NCBI GenBank assembly: GCA_035705495.1
Contig: DASSWB010000021.1
Coordinates: 1 to 64,000 of the forward strand
DNA length: 64,000 nucleotides
Source of the DNA: DASSWB01 sp035705495
GTDB taxonomy: Bacteria > Bacteroidota > Bacteroidia > Flavobacteriales > Flavobacteriaceae
Direction of reading: 5' to 3'
A program made the position numbers and the translations under genes. Below the pieces are notes generated by a model. The model had not been told where the DNA came from and did no database searches. It saw nothing but the letters and a program-made list of their open reading frames with translations. Positions 32,510 through 41,107 of the stretch are shown in pieces (position 1 is the stretch's first letter; each line of letters opens with the position of its first letter).

Positions 32510-33877
32510 ATGGCGCAAAAACCATCGCTTCCAAAAGGCACTCGGGACTTTTCTCCTGTTGACATAGCAAAACGTAATTATATTTTTCAGATTATAAAAA
32601 CTGAATTTGAAAAATTTGGATTTCAGCCTATTGAAACTCCAAGTTTTGAGAATTCCGATACTTTAATGGGAAAATACGGAGAAGAAGGGGATAGGTTGAT
32701 CTTTAAAATATTGAATTCTGGAGATTTTTTAGGCAAAATTGATGACGAGGCTTTAACTACCAAAAACAGTCAAAAAATCACAGCATTAATAAGTGAAAAA
32801 GCATTAAGGTACGACTTAACTGTACCTTTTGCACGCTATGTTGTGCAGCATCAGAATGAAATCGTTTTTCCTTTTAAGCGTTTTCAAATTCAACCCGTGT
32901 GGAGAGCAGATCGACCTCAAAAAGGAAGATATAGGGAATTTTATCAGTGCGATGCAGATATCGTAGGGAGTACAAGTTTATGGCAGGAAGTCGAGTTAAT
33001 TCATCTTTACGACTCGGTTTTTACAAAGCTGAAAATTGATGGAACCAAGATAAAAATCAATAATCGGAAAATACTTTCTGGTTTAGCTGAAGTTATCGGA
33101 GAGGAAGACAAATTACTCGAATTTACTACAGCCTTGGACAAACTGGATAAAATAGGTGAAGAAGGCATCATAAAAGAAATGCAGGAAAAAGGTATTTCTG
33201 ATTCTGCCATAGCCAAATTAAATCCGATTTTAAAAATATCTGGCGCTTTCTCAGAAAAAATTGAAAATTTAAAAAACGTACTGGTCACTTCTGAAATTGG
33301 GAAAAAAGGCATTGAAGAATTGGAATTTTTACGGCAAGCCATATCAAATTTACCTTTAAAAACAGCTACGTTGGAATTTGATCTAACTCTCGCGCGTGGA
33401 CTTAATTATTATACCGGAGCGATTTTGGAAGTGGCTGCACCAGAAAATGTAGCTTTGGGTTCAATTGGAGGTGGTGGTAGGTATGATGATCTTACAGGTA
33501 TTTTCGGATTAAAGGATGTGAGTGGAGTTGGAGTATCTTTTGGCCTAGATCGTATTTATTTGGTAATGGAGGAATTGAATCTGTTTCCAGACACCTTGAA
33601 GCTTTCCACCGAGGTGCTTTTCCTCAACTTTGGCGACACCGAAGCCTTATATGCTTACCGTGCTATTATGGAATTAAGAAAACACGGAATCTCTGCGGAA
33701 TTGTATCCGGAAAGCGCAAAGGTAAAGAAGCAAATGAACTATGCGAACAAGCGAGAAATACCTTTTGTTGTTTTGGTAGGTGAGGAAGAGATAAAACAAG
33801 AAAAATTTACGCTGAAAAACATGAAAACGGGAGAACAGGAATGTCTGTTGCTTTCGGAAATACTGGAAAAATTTTAA
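32510..33877 (+). CDS. hisS: histidine-tRNA ligase
   Basis: A 455-residue class II aminoacyl-tRNA synthetase. The N-terminus [20 protein letters not shown], motif 2 ([20 protein letters not shown], with QCDADIVG after it), the histidine-A motif [14 protein letters not shown] and motif 3 [13 protein letters not shown] are all present; the C-terminal 95 residues are the anticodon-binding domain. Full length. It lies upstream of the minus-strand tRNA-Met gene. Confidence 0.97.
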   Translation: MAQKPSLPKGTRDFSPVDIAKRNYIFQIIKTEFEKFGFQPIETPSFENSDTLMGKYGEEGDRLIFKILNSGDFLGKIDDEALTTKNSQKITALISEKALRYDLTVPFARYVVQHQNEIVFPFKRFQIQPVWRADRPQKGRYREFYQCDADIVGSTSLWQEVELIHLYDSVFTKLKIDGTKIKINNRKILSGLAEVIGEEDKLLEFTTALDKLDKIGEEGIIKEMQEKGISDSAIAKLNPILKISGAFSEKIENLKNVLVTSEIGKKGIEELEFLRQAISNLPLKTATLEFDLTLARGLNYYTGAILEVAAPENVALGSIGGGGRYDDLTGIFGLKDVSGVGVSFGLDRIYLVMEELNLFPDTLKLSTEVLFLNFGDTEALYAYRAIMELRKHGISAELYPESAKVKKQMNYANKREIPFVVLVGEEEIKQEKFTLKNMKTGEQECLLLSEILEKF

Positions 33878-33921
33878 TAGAAAATACTTATTTTTCTATT
33901 TTCAAAAACTTCTAAAAAGAG

Positions 33922-33995
33922 TAGCGAGAGGGGGGCACGATCCCCCGACCTCCGGGTTATGAATCCGACGCTCTAACCAACTGAGCTACCTCGCC
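33922..33995 (-). tRNA. tRNA-Met (anticodon CAT)
   Basis: A 74-nt cloverleaf on the minus strand: acceptor GGCGAGG/TCTCGCT, D-stem GCTC/GAGC, anticodon loop TTCATAA with CAT, T-stem GGGGG/CCCCC, discriminator A, no encoded CCA. The 11-24 pair is C-G, the elongator type. Odd points are a G1-U72 wobble, an A31-C39 mismatch, and a T-loop ATCGTGC in which the usual T54/A58 pair is replaced by A54/T58. A lysidine-modified tRNA-Ile2 also carries CAT and cannot be ruled out. It has its own promoter at 34066-34096. Confidence 0.93.
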
Positions 33996-34065
33996 ATTCA
34001 AAAAATATATAATACGGAAAATAACTTGCCATTTATGAGCTTGTAAAGCTTCCCTAATGCGGGTG

Positions 34066-34096
34066 CAAATATAAAAACTATTTGTATTGGCGCAAA
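34066..34096 (-). promoter_or_regulatory. promoter of the tRNA-Met gene
   Basis: On the minus strand TTTG (34093-34096), exactly 19 bases, then TATATTTG (34066-34073), a perfect flavobacterial promoter about 70 bases before the mature tRNA 5' end. The rest of the 186-base gap between the tRNA and the next gene is AT-rich with nothing else I can name. Confidence 0.8.
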
Positions 34097-34181
34097 CAAT
34101 AAATTCCAAAATATTTAAATTGTTTTCTTTTGTAGATTCTAATTAATATCTATATTGCTGCAAACATAATTTCAGCCCTAA

Positions 34182-34568
34182 ATGGAAGAAAAGATAAAGT
34201 TTGAAATGGAGTTTCCTATACAGGCCTCGCCGGCTTTACTCTATCAATATATTTCAACACCTTCAGGTTTAAGTGAATGGTTTTCGGATAATGTTAACTC
34301 TCGTGGAGAGCTTTTTACATTTATATGGGAAGGGAGTGAAGAAAAGGCAAAATTGCTAAGTAAGAAAAGTGGGGAAAGAGTGAAATATCAATGGATTGAA
34401 GACGAAGATCTTCCGTACTTTTTTGAATTGCGAATTCAAGTGGATGAAATCACCAAGGATGTTTCAATCATGGTAACAGATTTTTCTGAAGAAGATGAAG
34501 TGGATGAGTCCAAAATGCTTTGGGAAAATATGATTTCAAACCTCAAGCAAGTGTTGGGATCTGTGTAA
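34182..34568 (+). CDS. START-like (SRPBCC) domain protein
   Basis: A 128-residue cytoplasmic protein of the AHSA1/START-like helix-grip fold: KFEMEFPIQASPALLYQYIS, the substrate-pocket GLSEWFSDNV and the C-terminal helix SKMLWENMISNLKQVLG. Acidic throughout. Ligand unknown. Proteins of this kind are single-copy in many Flavobacteriia. A hairpin with a T run follows its stop and lies directly before the aminotransferase gene. Confidence 0.85.
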   Translation: MEEKIKFEMEFPIQASPALLYQYISTPSGLSEWFSDNVNSRGELFTFIWEGSEEKAKLLSKKSGERVKYQWIEDEDLPYFFELRIQVDEITKDVSIMVTDFSEEDEVDESKMLWENMISNLKQVLGSV

Positions 34569-34593
34569 AAACTTATTATTATACTTACCTTTG

Positions 34594-34617
34594 CCCTTTT
34601 TTAAAAAGGGTTTTTTT
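34594..34617 (+). terminator. hairpin with T run between START and aminotransferase genes
   Basis: CCCTTTTT/AAAAAGGG followed by seven T ends right at the aminotransferase start codon (34618). TACCTTTG at 34586-34593, a full TAnnTTTG box, touches its 5' side. It may terminate the START gene, act in the leader of the next gene, or both. Confidence 0.55.
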
Positions 34618-35454
34618 ATGGTAAATATTAATGGTGAAATTACTACAGAAGAGAAAATAAGCATACACAATAGGGGTCTGGCTTATGGAGATGCGGTTTT
34701 TGAAACCATTCGCGTTATTAAATCAAACATTGTTTTTTGGGAAGATCATTATTTCAGGTTAATGGCTTCCATGCGAATTATGCGCATGGAAATCCCACAA
34801 AAATTTTCCTCTGAATTTTTGGAAACGGAAATTCTTGCTTTGGTAAAACGTAAAGGATGGGCCGAATCTGCAGTCAGGATCAAGGTTATAGTTTGCAGGA
34901 AGGAAGGTGGTTTCTATTCGCCTGAAACTTTAGAAACAAATTACATGATCTCCGCTTCCTTACTCCAAACAAATCGTTATAACATGGATACATCTGACTA
35001 TGAAATAGAATTGTTTAAAGATCATTTTGTCAATAGTGGGTTGCTCTCAAGTGTAAAAACCAATAATCGGGCGATTAACGTTTTGGGGAGTATTTTTGCA
35101 CAGGAAAATGATTATCAAAATTGTTTGCTTTTAAATGAAAAGAAAGCTATTGTTGAAGCTCTGAATGCAAATCTGTTTTTGGTTTATGGGAATCAAATAA
35201 AAACACCACCAATCCCGGATGGCTGTATCAACGGGATAACGAGAAAAAAGATAATCGAAATTATTAAGAAAAATGCGCTTTTCGAATTAATTGAAGAATC
35301 TATTTCACCTTTTGAACTCCAAAAAGCAGATGAAATTTTTCTTTCAAATGTTATTATAGGAATCAGACCGGTAACCAAATTCAGAAAGAAGAATTATAAT
35401 TTTGAAGTTTCAAGCGCGATTTTGTCTATGCTGAATGAAAAAGTGACTTCTTAA
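34618..35454 (+). CDS. PLP-dependent class IV aminotransferase
   Basis: A 278-residue enzyme when started at the ATG at 34618, which gives the normal N-terminus VNINGEITTEEKISIHNRGL; an upstream in-frame TTG at 34591 lies in the promoter and is rejected. Fold-type IV landmarks: YGDAVFETIRV, the PLP lysine K147 in LSSVKTNNRA, and GCINGITRKKII. It could be a branched-chain aminotransferase relative or 4-amino-4-deoxychorismate lyase (PabC); the length fits PabC or D-amino-acid aminotransferase better than IlvE. Its stop shares the four bases TTAA with that of the convergent yqgE. Confidence 0.85.
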   Translation: MVNINGEITTEEKISIHNRGLAYGDAVFETIRVIKSNIVFWEDHYFRLMASMRIMRMEIPQKFSSEFLETEILALVKRKGWAESAVRIKVIVCRKEGGFYSPETLETNYMISASLLQTNRYNMDTSDYEIELFKDHFVNSGLLSSVKTNNRAINVLGSIFAQENDYQNCLLLNEKKAIVEALNANLFLVYGNQIKTPPIPDGCINGITRKKIIEIIKKNALFELIEESISPFELQKADEIFLSNVIIGIRPVTKFRKKNYNFEVSSAILSMLNEKVTS

Positions 35455-36011
35455 TTATAACTTGGGTTTTCAGGAGCGTTTGACCAAATTAAATAGTCGC
35501 CTCCAAGTTCTTGCATTTTCCGTTTCCAAATACTGCTGTTAGAGTTTGCAATGATATTCTGTTGATCTTCATTTTTTATGGCAACCCAGCTATTGGCATT
35601 TAATTCTTCCATTAACTGGTCTCCATCCCATCCCGAATAACCAAGAAAAAATTTGATTTGCTTATCACTAATTGAATCCTGTTCTATAAGACTTTGAACA
35701 GTTTCAAAATTACCTCCCCAAAAAATTCCATCTGAAATTTCAATACTATTGGGGATCATTTCTGGAACATTATGGATAAAATATAAATTATCCTGTTCAA
35801 CAGGTCCACCATTATATACCTTGAAATTCTTTTTTAAATCTGGCAGTAAATCTTGAAGTGTGAATTCCAATTCTTTATTCAAAATAAACCCTATAGAACC
35901 TTTCTCGGAATGGTCCGCAACTAAAATGACCGATCTCGTAAAAGAAAGATCACCTGCAATTGAGGGTTCTGCAATTAATAACATTCCTTTTTTTGGTTTT
36001 ATAGAAATCAT
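35451..36011 (-). CDS. yqgE: YqgE/AlgH family protein
   Basis: A 186-residue cytoplasmic protein. PKKGMLLIAEPSIAGDLSFTRSV, GSIGFILNKELE, the YNGGPVEQDNLYFIH block and FFLGYSGWDGDQLMEELNAN define the YqgE family. The role is not established; the Pseudomonas AlgH member affects alginate regulation. Convergent with the aminotransferase gene, with which it shares overlapping stop codons. Confidence 0.93.
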   Translation of the reverse strand: MISIKPKKGMLLIAEPSIAGDLSFTRSVILVADHSEKGSIGFILNKELEFTLQDLLPDLKKNFKVYNGGPVEQDNLYFIHNVPEMIPNSIEISDGIFWGGNFETVQSLIEQDSISDKQIKFFLGYSGWDGDQLMEELNANSWVAIKNEDQQNIIANSNSSIWKRKMQELGGDYLIWSNAPENPSYN

Positions 36012-36087
36012 CCTATTGTCAGTTTTAATCTAAGCTAAAAAAAAAAATTGGCAGAAAAAATTTTTTATAAAAACTTTATTATATAAA

Positions 36088-36114
36088 AAAACCCTCCGAT
36101 TTACGGAGGGTTTT
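36088..36114 (-). terminator. terminator of the HU gene (works in both directions)
   Basis: CCCTCCG (36092-36098) pairs with CGGAGGG (36104-36110), extended by AAAA/TTTT; on the minus strand a run of seven U follows. It lies 21 bases past the HU stop. Confidence 0.9.
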
Positions 36115-36134
36115 GATAATTATTTTCAGTAAAA

Positions 36135-36407
36135 TTAGTTTACAGCTTTTTGCAAATCTGCTCCAGCTTTAAATTTTACCACATTTTTTTCTGCGATTTT
36201 GATCGTTTTTCCAGTCTGAGGATTTCTTCCTTCACGGGCTGCTCTTTTAGAAACTGACCAAGAACCAAATCCTACCATAGATACTCTATCGCCATTTTTT
36301 AGGGATTTTTCTACGTTACCAAGAAAAGATTCCAACGCTTTTTTTGCTGCTGCTTTTGAAATTCCAGCGCTTTCTGCCATAGCATCAATTAAATCTGTTT
36401 TGTTCAT
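36135..36407 (-). CDS. HU-family DNA-binding protein
   Basis: A 90-residue histone-like protein that bends and compacts DNA. N-terminal helices MNKTDLIDAMAESAGISKAA, GFGSWSVSKRAAREGRNPQTGK (split at the turn) with the DNA-inserting Pro in the RNPQTG arm, and a C-terminal FKAGADLQKAVN are standard HU. It has a strong promoter (36459-36489) and its own terminator, so it is a single-gene unit, as expected for a highly expressed nucleoid protein. Confidence 0.97.
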   Translation of the reverse strand: MNKTDLIDAMAESAGISKAAAKKALESFLGNVEKSLKNGDRVSMVGFGSWSVSKRAAREGRNPQTGKTIKIAEKNVVKFKAGADLQKAVN

Positions 36408-36458
36408 AATTTTTTGTTTTTAATGAATAGTTGGTTAAACTTAAGCTTATTTGCTTTA

Positions 36459-36489
36459 CAAATTTATATGGATTTCTCTACCATGCAAG
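36459..36489 (-). promoter_or_regulatory. promoter of the HU gene
   Basis: On the minus strand CTTG (36486-36489), 19 bases, then TAAATTTG (36459-36466), a full -7 box with a one-mismatch -33 element. About 50 bases of leader precede the HU start codon. Confidence 0.75.
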
Positions 36490-36511
36490 ATATATCAAGG
36501 GAAATGCTATT

Positions 36512-36543
36512 ATTTGTTAATAACTTTAACAATTTGTTAATAA
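36512..36543. repeat. two 12-bp direct repeats upstream of the HU promoter
   Basis: ATTTGTTAATAA occurs at 36512-36523 and again at 36532-36543, with a 20-base period (about two helical turns). The following bases are also similar (CTTTAAC and AGTTTAC). They lie between the HU promoter and the end of fmt and could be a binding site for a protein that contacts one face of the helix. Confidence 0.55.
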
Positions 36544-36592
36544 AGTTTACGCTGTTTTATTGACTTTTACTCTAATGGCTTGAACAATGGGG

Positions 36593-37540
36593 TTAGCGAA
36601 GTTTAGCGTTCCAATGAAATTTAAATCCGTTAAGAAGTTCTTTTGTCTTCATCCTTTTCTTTCCAGGCAACTGAATTTCCTTTACTATCAAAAATCCTTC
36701 TGGATGTGCGACTTTGAGCGTCTTATCCTCAATTATTATTTGCCCCGATTCAAAGGAATGTTCTTCTTCTAATTTTTCGACTTCAAAAAATTTGACATCC
36801 AAATCATCGTTTCCGTTCACCAAGCCAACCCATGCTGCGGGATAGGGGTTTAAGCCTCTTATATGGTTGTAGATCCTGTCTAAAGGTTGGTTCCAATCGA
36901 TTTTTGTGTTTTCCTTGGTCAATTTTGGAGCCGATTTAAGTTCCGGTATTGACGGTTGTTCAATGGATTCAACTTTGTCTTTTTCTATTAGCTCCAAAGT
37001 CTCGATAACCAAACTGGAACCTTCTTCCATGAGTTTATCATGTAAGGATCCCGCCGTTTCGTTTTTACTGATTTCTACAGATTTCTGTAAAACAATTCTT
37101 CCGGTATCGATTTTTTCATCAATAAAAAAAGTCGTAACGCCCGTAATTTTTTCCCCATTTATTATTGCCCAGTTAATTGGCGCAGCACCGCGATATTGCG
37201 GTAATAGTGAAGCATGAAGATTGAAAGTTCCATATGTGGGTACTTTCCATACCATCTCGGGTAGCATTCGAAAAGCAATTACCACATGTACATCCGGATT
37301 TAATTTTTTTAATTCTGAAATAAACATCGGATCCTTTAAATTTGTGGGTTGGAGCACCGGTAAATTATTTTCAATCGCAAATTGTTTTACAGCCGATTCA
37401 TGAATTTTCCTTCCTCTTCCCGCAGGTTTATCAGGAGCCGTTACCACCCCCACTACATTGTAGCTTGCTTCCACAATTTTCTTTAAACAAAAAACCGAAA
37501 ATTCCGGTGTTCCCATGAAAACCAATCTTAATTCTTTCAT
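36593..37540 (-). CDS. fmt: methionyl-tRNA formyltransferase
   Basis: A 315-residue enzyme that formylates initiator Met-tRNA with 10-formyltetrahydrofolate. LRLVFMGTPEFSVFCLKKI, GVVTAPDKPAGRGRKI, the catalytic LHASLLPQYRGAAPINWAI (His and Asn of the formyltransferase centre) and GVTTFFIDEKIDTG are diagnostic; a C-terminal OB-like domain starts near 205. Its start overlaps the recQ stop by 4 bases (ATGA), so it is translated downstream of recQ. Confidence 0.97.
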   Translation of the reverse strand: MKELRLVFMGTPEFSVFCLKKIVEASYNVVGVVTAPDKPAGRGRKIHESAVKQFAIENNLPVLQPTNLKDPMFISELKKLNPDVHVVIAFRMLPEMVWKVPTYGTFNLHASLLPQYRGAAPINWAIINGEKITGVTTFFIDEKIDTGRIVLQKSVEISKNETAGSLHDKLMEEGSSLVIETLELIEKDKVESIEQPSIPELKSAPKLTKENTKIDWNQPLDRIYNHIRGLNPYPAAWVGLVNGNDDLDVKFFEVEKLEEEHSFESGQIIIEDKTLKVAHPEGFLIVKEIQLPGKKRMKTKELLNGFKFHWNAKLR

Positions 37541-39447
37541 AGATGTATTAATTTATATTTTTGAATGGGTGTAACTGTGATGATTTTTCGCTCCAATAAA
37601 AGTTTAATCGTTTCCAGAACGTGATTTTCCGAAAATCCCAAATCCCTCACCAATTCCCGAGAACTGTATGATCCGGTTTCCAACTGTTTAATAATAGCCG
37701 AATAAATATTTTTTATCTGTTCTACAGGTAATTTCTCGTTTAGTTTTGTGCAAACGGAACAAATTCCGCATGCTTGTGTTTTATCTTCTCCAAAATAGTG
37801 CAGGAGTTGTTCGCTCTTGCAGGTTTCTTCATTCCCAATATATTGTAAGACCGATTCTATTTTTGCTTCTTTACTTTTATTTTGCATTGATATTAAACGT
37901 AGAAAAGGGTTGATTGTGTGATCGTCTTCTCGTGGCACCAAGAAATTAATGCTAATATCATGTTCATTGTAATCTAAATCAATAATCTTCTCGGCTTGCA
38001 TCCGAAGTAAAAGCTTGATAGTTTCAGAAATTTTTAAATTGACTTTCTCAGAAATTTTATCCAAGTCTATTTCAGTTTTGTTTTCATAAATTCCGCCATA
38101 AGAGCGAAGAATTGTTTTGACCAAAAGATCCATTGTTAGATTTTTTTCAAGATAAAAAAGCAATTCTTTGCTGGGAATTAAAAACTGGAGACTCAACTTT
38201 TTGTAAAACTCTTGCGAAAGTGCAATAATGCCGAATCTCTCCAGAACGGTAAGCGCATTATAGGTGATATTGGGTTTCAAATTGTACACTTTGCAAAAAT
38301 CCGCAAAATTGAAATTGAATTTTTCACCTTCCCCTTCGCCATAAGCGATTCTGAAGTAACTGTTTAGTTTTTTATAAATCAGTTGGATATAATCTTTTGA
38401 AGGCAAAGACGAAAGAAATTGATTCTTCAGCCTAGGAATATCACTTGCATTGGTAATAATAATGGCAGCCGCTTCTTTTTCATCCCTTCCAGCTCTTCCC
38501 GCCTCTTGAAAATAACTTTCCAGACTTTCCGGAAGATTGTAATGAATAATGCAGCGCACATTCGATTTATCTATGCCCATTCCGAAGGCATTTGTGGCGA
38601 CCATTACTCTCTTTTCCTCAAGAATCCATTGTTTAAGCTTATGCTCTTTTTCTGAATTTGAAAGTCCGCCGTGAAAAGCTGCAGAAGTGATTTTATTTTG
38701 ATTTAAAAAATTGCTGATTTCAGTCGTTGCATTTCTACTACGAACATATACAATGGCAGATCCTTCATGAAGTCGCAGCATTTCCAACAAATAATAATTT
38801 TTATCATGGGCAGAAACGACCCGATAAGCAATATTTTTTCGTTCGAAAGATTTCTGGAAAATTGAAGGTTGCTTTAAATCCAACTGTTTAATAATATCTT
38901 CCAGAACGGTTTTGGTTGCCGTTGCTGTTAATGCCATCATTGGAACTTGAGGTTGCAGTTCTTTGATTTGGGCAATATTTAGATATGACGGTCTAAAATC
39001 GTGACCCCACTGTGAAATACAATGTGCTTCATCAATGGCTATCAGGTTCACGTTCATTTGTTTTATCCGTTGTTTCACCAAATCCTGCTGCAATCGTTCG
39101 GGAGACAGGTATAGAAATTTATAGTTTCCATAAATGCAATTGTCGAGCATCGCGTCCAAATCGGAGTAAGAAATACCTCCCGTTAAGGCAATGGCTTTGA
39201 TACCTTTTTCCTTTAAAAAATTCACCTGATCCTGCATTAAAGCAATAAGCGGGGAGATGACGATGCATATTCCTTCTTGCATTAACCCCGGAATTTGAAA
39301 ACACAAAGATTTTCCTCCGCCAGTGGGCATTAGGGCAACAACGTCTTTTCCTTCTTCAACTGAAGCTGTAATAATTTCTTCTTGTAAGCTTCTAAAGGAT
39401 TCGTGTCCCCAGTATTTTTTTAAAATGTTTCTTGCTTCAGAAATCAT
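37537..39447 (-). CDS. recQ: RecQ-family ATP-dependent DNA helicase
   Basis: A 636-residue 3'-5' DNA helicase used in recombination and fork repair. Walker A MPTGGGKSLCFQIP (about 40-53), DEAH in IAIDEAHCISQWGHDF, SGIVYVRS-like SAIVYVRSRN, and motif VI with FQEAGRAGRDEKEA are present. A C-terminal zinc-like cluster (CKSEQ..CGICSVC, near 565-590) and a winged-helix region follow; there is no HRDC domain, so it is the shorter type common in Bacteroidetes. It overlaps the upstream ATPase gene and the downstream fmt by 4 bases each. Confidence 0.95.
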   Translation of the reverse strand: MISEARNILKKYWGHESFRSLQEEIITASVEEGKDVVALMPTGGGKSLCFQIPGLMQEGICIVISPLIALMQDQVNFLKEKGIKAIALTGGISYSDLDAMLDNCIYGNYKFLYLSPERLQQDLVKQRIKQMNVNLIAIDEAHCISQWGHDFRPSYLNIAQIKELQPQVPMMALTATATKTVLEDIIKQLDLKQPSIFQKSFERKNIAYRVVSAHDKNYYLLEMLRLHEGSAIVYVRSRNATTEISNFLNQNKITSAAFHGGLSNSEKEHKLKQWILEEKRVMVATNAFGMGIDKSNVRCIIHYNLPESLESYFQEAGRAGRDEKEAAAIIITNASDIPRLKNQFLSSLPSKDYIQLIYKKLNSYFRIAYGEGEGEKFNFNFADFCKVYNLKPNITYNALTVLERFGIIALSQEFYKKLSLQFLIPSKELLFYLEKNLTMDLLVKTILRSYGGIYENKTEIDLDKISEKVNLKISETIKLLLRMQAEKIIDLDYNEHDISINFLVPREDDHTINPFLRLISMQNKSKEAKIESVLQYIGNEETCKSEQLLHYFGEDKTQACGICSVCTKLNEKLPVEQIKNIYSAIIKQLETGSYSSRELVRDLGFSENHVLETIKLLLERKIITVTPIQKYKLIHL

Positions 39448-39983
39448 TCTTCCATTTTTTCTAAAATGAAATGTACCCGATTCTCCAAAGTTTCGTGAGG
39501 GACTTCAACGACTTCATAACCTAAATCTTTATAAGTATTCACCAGAAAAGTGTGTATTTTCACGGCTTGGTCAAATGACTCGTATCTTTCATTGTCACAG
39601 GTGTAAATTTCCTTCCAGGGAGGTAAAAGAAAAATCATATCATATATATGATTTTTACAAGAATCGGAGAAAACGGGAGGATGGGTTGATTCAATATAGT
39701 CCAAATAAGCAACGACATCAGGTATTCCGCGATCTATAAAAATGTAGGGTTGTGAACAGCTTTCTGCTTCATGATATTGTTCAATACGTTTTTCCAAAAG
39801 CATTTTGCTGAACAACAACGGGTCTTCTAGAAAAAGTTGGGAAATTCCTTTTTCCTTTGCTTCTAAAATAATTTCCCTTGAGACTTCAGGTAAACACCTA
39901 AATCCTTTTTTCTCCAACAACTGAATTATTGAAGATTTTCCTGTACCGGGACCGCCGGTAATAATTATTTTTTTTCCTTGCAC
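39444..39983 (-). CDS. AAA-type (AAA_28, NadR-kinase-like) ATP-binding protein
   Basis: A 179-residue nucleotide-binding protein, started at the GTG at 39983 so that Walker A GGPGTGKSSII falls about 8 residues in; a longer open frame exists but runs into the promoter and start of the divergent DUF493 gene. FLPEVSREII-like CLPEVSREIILEAKEKG, the FIDRGIPDVVAYLD segment and a C-terminal EVVEVP match the AAA_28 group, which includes the kinase part of NadR. The substrate is unknown. First gene of the three-gene recQ-fmt unit. Confidence 0.8.
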   Translation of the reverse strand: MQGKKIIITGGPGTGKSSIIQLLEKKGFRCLPEVSREIILEAKEKGISQLFLEDPLLFSKMLLEKRIEQYHEAESCSQPYIFIDRGIPDVVAYLDYIESTHPPVFSDSCKNHIYDMIFLLPPWKEIYTCDNERYESFDQAVKIHTFLVNTYKDLGYEVVEVPHETLENRVHFILEKMEE

Positions 39984-40010
39984 GCGGCAAATTTCGACAT
40001 TTATGGTCAA

Positions 40011-40041
40011 TTTAAAAAATTGACAATTAGTAGTATCTTTG
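40011..40041 (+). promoter_or_regulatory. promoter of the DUF493 gene
   Basis: TTTA (40011-40014, one mismatch to TTTG), 19 bases, then TATCTTTG (40034-40041). The start codon is 23 bases downstream. Confidence 0.65.
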
Positions 40042-40064
40042 CATAAACAAGATTTCTTATTAAT

Positions 40065-40358
40065 ATGAGCAACACCCCAAATCCAGAAGAGTTTTATGCT
40101 AAATTGAAAATTCAATTGGAAGAAACATCTTCTTGGCCAACTACTTATCTTTTTAAATTCATTGTTCCTTCAGAAGAATCCAAAATACTCCAAATTGAGA
40201 ACACCTTCAACAATATGGGTGCCGTGATTACCAAAAAACTTTCTGGAAAAGGAAATTATACAAGTGTTTCCATAAATGTTATTATGGAAGGACCGGACGC
40301 AGTGATTGCAAAGTACCGGGAAATAGGAGATTCTGTAGAAGGGGTCATTTCATTATAA
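40065..40358 (+). CDS. DUF493 family protein
   Basis: A 97-residue cytoplasmic protein of ferredoxin-like ACT-type fold. WPTTYLFKFIVPSEESKI and KLSGKGNYTSVSINVIMEGPD match DUF493 (the E. coli member is YbeD). Function unknown; YbeD resembles the regulatory domain of D-3-phosphoglycerate dehydrogenase. It has its own promoter and diverges from the AAA_28 gene. Confidence 0.93.
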   Translation: MSNTPNPEEFYAKLKIQLEETSSWPTTYLFKFIVPSEESKILQIENTFNNMGAVITKKLSGKGNYTSVSINVIMEGPDAVIAKYREIGDSVEGVISL

Positions 40359-40457
40359 TTGTAAAAAAATCCCCGATCCTTTAAATGCGTGGAGATTATT
40401 TAGTATTTTGCAGCTGATAAACTTACCAACGAAATTTCACCAAATTAAATTTCAATT

Positions 40458-41105
40458 TTGATACAAGAACTAGAATATAATTCCGAACGGAATAAATTGA
40501 TTATTCCTGAATATGGTCGCCATTTACAAAAAATGGTGGAATACGCAATAAGCGTTGAAGATGATACAAAAAGAAATCAAGTGGCGAATTCCATTATTGC
40601 GGTTATGGGGAACCTGAACCCGCATCTTCGGGATGTTCCCGATTTTCAACATAAATTATGGGATCAACTTTTTATTATTTCTGATTTTAAACTCGATGTG
40701 GATTCACCATATCCGAAGCCCTCCAAGGAGATGCTTCAGCAAAGGCCTGAAAAAATGCCTTATCCTCAGAATTTTCCCAAATATCGCTTCTACGGAAACA
40801 ACATCAAGAGAATGATTGATGTTGCCAATAGTTGGGAAGAAGGTGAGAAAAAAGAAGCTCTTATTTTCAACATCGCCAATCACATGAAGAAATCTTATCT
40901 CAATTGGAATAAAGATACAGTTGATGACAAGGCTATTTTTGATCATTTAAAAGAATTGAGTGGTGGTAAAATTGACTTGTTCAAAAAAGATGAAGATTTA
41001 AGCGAAGCCGCGAATTTATTGAGAGGTAACAAGAAATTTTCAAAGAGTAACGGTAATCCCAAAAAAACCAACCGTAACAACAACAGAAGTCGTAAACGTT
41101 TTTAA
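40458..41105 (+). CDS. DUF4290 family protein
   Basis: A 215-residue cytoplasmic protein beginning at a TTG at 40458; the next in-frame ATG would remove conserved sequence, including NSERNKLIIPEYGRHLQKMV. The middle (VMGNLNPHLRDVPDFQHKLW, YYGNNIKRMI-like FYGNNIKRMIDVA) is the DUF4290 core, and the end is a basic Asn/Lys/Arg-rich tail (about 190-215) that suggests RNA or DNA binding. It ends 2 bases before murA. This pairing with murA is conserved in Bacteroidetes as far as I recall. Confidence 0.9.
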   Translation: MIQELEYNSERNKLIIPEYGRHLQKMVEYAISVEDDTKRNQVANSIIAVMGNLNPHLRDVPDFQHKLWDQLFIISDFKLDVDSPYPKPSKEMLQQRPEKMPYPQNFPKYRFYGNNIKRMIDVANSWEEGEKKEALIFNIANHMKKSYLNWNKDTVDDKAIFDHLKELSGGKIDLFKKDEDLSEAANLLRGNKKFSKSNGNPKKTNRNNNRSRKRF

Positions 41106-41107
41106 TC

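Noticed and set aside
39984..40115. N-terminal extension of the AAA_28 protein
   Set aside because: The extra residues run through the DUF493 promoter and start, have no similarity to the family, and a GTG at 39983 places Walker A where it belongs.
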